From positions 1 to 8,567 of the forward strand of contig JBLIOB010000178.1 of NCBI GenBank assembly GCA_047639575.1: 8,567 nucleotides of DNA. Reading direction: 5' to 3'. Origin of the DNA: JBLIOB01 sp047639575. Its GTDB lineage: Bacteria; Bacteroidota; Bacteroidia; Flavobacteriales_D; Parvicellaceae. Both the position numbers and the translations under genes were made by a program. Below, piece by piece: positions 6,043 to 8,567 of this stretch. A model generated the notes under the pieces. The model was not told where the DNA came from. It saw nothing but the letters and a program-made list of their open reading frames with translations, and made no database searches. Positions within the stretch are counted from its first letter, which is position 1. Every line of letters starts with the position of its first letter.

Positions 6043-6051
6043 ATACGCTTG

Positions 6052-6405
6052 TTATTTATCAAACTTGCCGGTAGACTTAAGGATCCCAAGTTTCTCCCCA
6101 AAGAAATCAGCAAAATCTCTCATAGCCTCGGCCATACCATCTTCTCCAGTTGCCTTTTCAAAACTTTCTGACATGGAAACAAAGCATTGATGGTAGAACT
6201 TTTTCATTTCATCAACTTTCATTTCAGTAGTCCATAAATCCATTCTCATTGTGGTCTGATCTTTCTCATCCCACATCGCCATCATCATCGCCTTTGACGC
6301 TCTAGCTCCATCTTCACCAGCATCACTAGCTGACCAATCGATCGCGACTGGCACGTTATTATCATCTAGCTCTACGTTAATTTTTATCTCTGAATTTTTC
6401 GACAT
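6052..6405 (-). CDS. gldC: Gliding motility protein GldC
   Basis: GldC is a small soluble protein linked to Bacteroidota gliding motility. In Flavobacterium johnsoniae its loss reduces cell spreading but is less severe than loss of GldB. The 117-residue product has no signal peptide or membrane segment and matches the family pattern along its length: SEIKINVELDDNNVPVAIDWSA (starting at residue 5), a central MMMAMWDEKDQTTMRMDLWT, then MKVDEMKKFYHQCFVSMSESF and ATGEDGMAEAMRDFADFFGEKLGI. It is rich in methionine and acidic residues. It starts 10 bp after the gldB stop, so the two form an operon as in other gliding Bacteroidota. The molecular role is not known. Confidence 0.94.
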   Translation of the reverse strand: MSKNSEIKINVELDDNNVPVAIDWSASDAGEDGARASKAMMMAMWDEKDQTTMRMDLWTTEMKVDEMKKFYHQCFVSMSESFEKATGEDGMAEAMRDFADFFGEKLGILKSTGKFDK

Positions 6406-6415
6406 TTTTTATTTT

Positions 6416-7444
6416 TTAATTTTTTGAGTCGTAATGTTTTAATATTCTTTTTGCGTTCGGCTCATTCACGAGATCCGTTAGTGTAGTAGCTGGATTAGCA
6501 ATCATGAAATCCTTTACCATCTGCCAGCCCATCCATACACCCATTTTGGATGGAGAATCACCAGGCAAACCTTTGGTATTAGGTCCATCATTTATCCAAC
6601 TGGCTTCTAGCACATCGTCTTTTGAATACAATATCTCTTGAACTACCATCTGTTCCCAAACCATAACTTCGTTGGTTTGAGCCCATTGAATTTCTTTTTC
6701 TGAATAACCCATTTTTATTTCATCAGACACTTCAGGTAGCGTGGCATCCATTAAATACATAATCTTCCCAGCCGCGATCATTTTGTCTAACAACTCATTT
6801 CCAGTATGATTATAAAACCGTTCTAAAAGCCATGCTTTCATTGCGTTTCCAACCAAGTATTTTTCGTCTAATTTATTCTTAAAAAATTGAGGGAAATCTT
6901 GAATAGGTAATTTTAATACGCTTTCATCTTCAGGACCCAGATACATCTCTATGCTAATACATAAATCATTATTAACCACCATTGCAGGTGCGTTGAAGTA
7001 GGAGAAAAAAGTAACAATATTATCCGGCAGTGAAGAATCAGGAAAGTAATACTTACAATGTTTTAAGCCCTCTTCAATGGCCGCTTTATGAGTAGAAAAA
7101 TCTGCAAACTTTGATTGAATTTTCGGCAGCACTTCAATCATAAGCGGATCTGTTTGACCTCTTCTCATTAGATACTCACCAATCATTGGATCATGAGCAG
7201 AACCTTCTTGAAGAAATTTAGTAATGTATAGTTCATACAACACACCGTATTCTGATAACAACTTATCACTTAGCTCTTTAGCTTCTTTCACTGAGCCTGA
7301 ATCAATTGACAGCTCTTGCTCCATTCTTTTCAGATTAACCTCCACATTCTGGTCAGATACATCCACTATTAGCGGATCGCTTGTGCATCCAAATAACAAT
7401 GAAACCACTATTACTGTAAAGATTTTTATTGCATTCAACTTCAT
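6416..7444 (-). CDS. gldB: Gliding motility lipoprotein GldB
   Basis: GldB is a lipoprotein needed for gliding in F. johnsoniae, and homologues also occur in non-gliding Bacteroidota. The 342-residue product begins with a lipoprotein signal: MKLNAIK, a hydrophobic core, and the lipobox LFGC with the lipidated cysteine at residue 20. Recognisable stretches are SFFSYFNAPA-type sequence in the middle (FFSYFNAPAMVVNNDLCI), a region with LVGNAMKAWLLERF and, near the C-terminus, GDSPSKMGVWMGWQMVKDFM, which is typical of the family. No HExxH protease motif was seen. gldC follows after 10 bp. The gene is divergent from the outer-membrane barrel gene and near nadE, a neighbourhood I recall from other Flavobacteriia. 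The family and operon support the name strongly; the mechanism is unknown. Confidence 0.94.
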   Translation of the reverse strand: MKLNAIKIFTVIVVSLLFGCTSDPLIVDVSDQNVEVNLKRMEQELSIDSGSVKEAKELSDKLLSEYGVLYELYITKFLQEGSAHDPMIGEYLMRRGQTDPLMIEVLPKIQSKFADFSTHKAAIEEGLKHCKYYFPDSSLPDNIVTFFSYFNAPAMVVNNDLCISIEMYLGPEDESVLKLPIQDFPQFFKNKLDEKYLVGNAMKAWLLERFYNHTGNELLDKMIAAGKIMYLMDATLPEVSDEIKMGYSEKEIQWAQTNEVMVWEQMVVQEILYSKDDVLEASWINDGPNTKGLPGDSPSKMGVWMGWQMVKDFMIANPATTLTDLVNEPNAKRILKHYDSKN

Positions 7445-7503
7445 AATCTATCTAACTTAAGTAATTGACTTCGTTACGGTCTGATTTTTGCATACATTTT
7501 GTT

Positions 7504-7511
7504 TATGTTTG
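7504..7511 (+). promoter_or_regulatory. -7 element of the outer-membrane barrel gene promoter
   Basis: TATGTTTG is a perfect match to the Bacteroidota -7 consensus TAnnTTTG. Transcription would begin near 7518, about 17 nt before the ATG at 7535. That supports this ATG over the in-frame upstream ATG at 7505, which lies inside the element. The nearest upstream TTG is closer than the usual -33 spacing, so the -33 part is weak. Confidence 0.5.
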
Positions 7512-7527
7512 TAACGCAATTAATCAT

Positions 7528-7535
7528 CAAAAATA
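7528..7535 (-). promoter_or_regulatory. Candidate -7 element of the gldBC operon
   Basis: The reverse strand reads TATTTTTG, a perfect TAnnTTTG match, about 84 bp before the gldB start. It overlaps the start codon of the divergent barrel gene, which would make the two promoters overlap. No -33 TTG at standard spacing was seen. AT-rich DNA makes chance matches common. Confidence 0.28.
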
Positions 7536-8356
7536 TGAAAAAGACTGTACTAGTACTACTTGCATTAATGATAATAAGCATTGGCAACACTGCATTATCG
7601 CAAGATGATAAGAAATTTAAATTTGGAATGGCGTTAGAGCCTTCAATTAACTGGTATTCCCCAGCAGAATCCAAAGATTTTGCTAGCGTAAAAAGTCCAA
7701 TGAAATTTGCATTTGGACTGGTTACTGACTTTAAATTAGGAGGAAACGTCTGGCTTTCGACCGGAATAGGCCTAGGTGGTGGCGGTGGAGTAATTTCATA
7801 TTTGGAAAACCCTTCTGATTCTATTGGGTATTTACTTTATGATGATGCCATTATTGAGACAGATGGCTCCTATGCAAGCGTGGATTCATCGGCAGAATTT
7901 ATTCTTCTTAATCAGAGAGCGTTTAGAGCGCAATATGTTCAGATTCCTTTTACTCTGAAAATGAAAACAAAAGAAATTGGAGCAATGACTTACTACGGTC
8001 AATTTGGAATTGACTTGTCAATTAACACGAAAGGACGAGCCGATGACGAGGGTGTAAATGCTACTAATACGGCCAACGCTCCAAATATTACTGATGTGAA
8101 TATTAAAAGTGAAATGCAGCCGTTAATTGTCGGATTAAATGTAGGCGGAGGAGCAGAATACAATTTATCTGGATCAACTTCAGTATTTTTCCAAGCAAAC
8201 GTTCATTGGGGATTTTTAAACTCTGTTAAAAACACTTCAAAGCAATTGATCGAATATAACTTGAATGATCGTAGAGCTGAAGGAGATGCAACTCCTTATA
8301 CTCCACAAAAATTTAATTCTTTCGGAATTGGATTGAAAGTGGGAATACAGTTCTAG
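7535..8356 (+). CDS. Outer-membrane beta-barrel protein, PorT-like family
   Basis: A predicted exported outer-membrane protein of 273 residues. From the ATG at 7535 it begins with a classic Sec signal peptide: MKKT, a hydrophobic core LVLLALMIISIG, and a likely cleavage after NTALSQ before DDKKFKFG. The rest shows alternating hydrophobic and polar strands with glycine-rich turns. It contains YVQIPFTLKMKTK followed by YYGQFGIDLSIN, the pattern of the PorT-like/OMP_b-brl_2 barrels of Bacteroidota. It ends GIGLKVGIQF, with a terminal Phe as expected for a BAM-recognised last strand. A GGGGG run lies in an early strand or turn (about residues 87-91). Upstream in-frame starts at 7499 (TTG) and 7505 (ATG) would add a charged-poor extension and spoil the signal peptide. 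It is divergent from gldB and ends at a strong terminator. No specific function can be read; a link to gliding or secretion is only suggested by position. Confidence 0.82.
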   Translation: MKKTVLVLLALMIISIGNTALSQDDKKFKFGMALEPSINWYSPAESKDFASVKSPMKFAFGLVTDFKLGGNVWLSTGIGLGGGGGVISYLENPSDSIGYLLYDDAIIETDGSYASVDSSAEFILLNQRAFRAQYVQIPFTLKMKTKEIGAMTYYGQFGIDLSINTKGRADDEGVNATNTANAPNITDVNIKSEMQPLIVGLNVGGGAEYNLSGSTSVFFQANVHWGFLNSVKNTSKQLIEYNLNDRRAEGDATPYTPQKFNSFGIGLKVGIQF

Positions 8357-8386
8357 TAGGATTAGAACGCTATAAATGATATTTTT

Positions 8387-8420
8387 AAACCCTTGACTTT
8401 ATTAAGTTGAGGGTTTTTTT
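8387..8420 (+). terminator. Rho-independent terminator after the barrel gene
   Basis: CCCTTGACTT (8390-8399) and AAGTTGAGGG (8404-8413) form a 10-bp RNA stem with two G-U pairs around a TATT loop, extended by AAA/TTT. The 3' arm runs directly into seven T residues (8414-8420). It lies 31 bp after the stop of the barrel gene and ends just before nadE. Orientation is plus only, because the minus-strand tail has a poor T tract. Confidence 0.88.
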
Positions 8421-8428
8421 ATTGCCGT

Positions 8429-8567
8429 ATGGATTTAAAAAGTGTAAATCAACATATTTCTAAATGGTTGTCAGGTTATTCTGACAACAATGGCACAAAG
8501 GGCTTTGTGGTGGGGATATCTGGCGGGATAGATTCCGCATTAACCTCTGCACTTTGCGCAGCAACCG
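8429..8567 (+). CDS. nadE: NAD+ synthetase NadE, N-terminus only (cut by window edge)
   Basis: NadE makes NAD+ from nicotinic acid adenine dinucleotide, ATP and ammonia (or glutamine) in the last step of NAD synthesis. Only 46 codons are in the window, starting at the ATG at 8429. They show a short helix (VNQHISKWLSGY) followed by GFVVGISGGIDSALTSALC. The SGGIDS sequence (residues 31-36) is the ATP pyrophosphatase P-loop of this family. Because the P-loop comes close to the N-terminus, this is the short, ammonia-type form without a glutaminase domain. The start lies 8 bp after the terminator of the barrel gene, so nadE is probably transcribed from a promoter overlapping the terminator or by readthrough. 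nadE beside gldB is an arrangement I recall from other Flavobacteriia. Other PP-loop enzymes share SGGxDS, but the flanking residues favour NadE. Confidence 0.9.
   Translation, partial: MDLKSVNQHISKWLSGYSDNNGTKGFVVGISGGIDSALTSALCAAT

Noticed and set aside
6033..6045. A palindrome GTATTT-T-AAATAC at the engB stop, considered as a bidirectional terminator.
   Set aside because: It has a one-base spacer, a weak A/T stem and no following T tract, so it cannot form a usual terminator hairpin.
7775..7795. GGTGG repeats that resemble GTGG boxes.
   Set aside because: They come from consecutive glycine codons in the barrel gene and lie inside coding sequence without the 10-bp period.

Overview
The window looks like a chromosomal core region of a member of the Bacteroidota, most likely a Flavobacteriia-like bacterium. 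The evidence is the presence of the gliding-motility genes gldB and gldC, Bacteroidota-type versions of RsmH, FtsL-like and FtsI proteins, a PorT-like outer-membrane barrel, moderately AT-rich DNA, and promoter-like -7 elements of the Bacteroidota type (TAnnTTTG) rather than E. coli -10 boxes. No mobile element, CRISPR array, rRNA or tRNA was seen.

Positions 1-3211, minus strand: the start of the division and cell-wall (dcw) cluster in the order mraZ, rsmH (mraW), ftsL-like, ftsI. The genes overlap or nearly abut. ftsI runs off the left edge before its KTG motif. Positions 3212-3636: a divergent intergenic region of about 425 bp. It holds three GTGKN boxes at an exact 10-bp period (an MraZ autoregulatory operator), a perfect DnaA box two bases away, and a second pair of 10-bp phased GTGG boxes in the opposite orientation.

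Positions 3637-5405, plus strand: a translationally coupled pair, a PlsC-type O-acyltransferase followed by an OlsB/hemolysin-like GNAT N-acyltransferase. Together they are expected to make an acylated amino-acid lipid (ornithine, glycine or serine-glycine type). Positions 5446-6042: engB, a ribosome-assembly GTPase. Positions 6052-7444, minus strand: gldB and gldC, convergent with engB and only 9 bp from it. Positions 7535-8356, plus strand: a predicted outer-membrane beta-barrel protein, followed by a strong intrinsic terminator. Positions 8429-8567: the start of nadE (NAD synthetase), cut by the right edge.

Taken together the window is a growth, envelope and surface neighbourhood: septal peptidoglycan synthesis, membrane aminolipid synthesis, 50S ribosome assembly, gliding machinery, an outer-membrane protein and NAD synthesis. 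Most genes are ordinary members of known families. The most interesting material is the regulatory architecture between mraZ and the aminolipid genes, where MraZ and possibly DnaA could connect division, replication and lipid synthesis. This connection is inferred from sequence motifs only.
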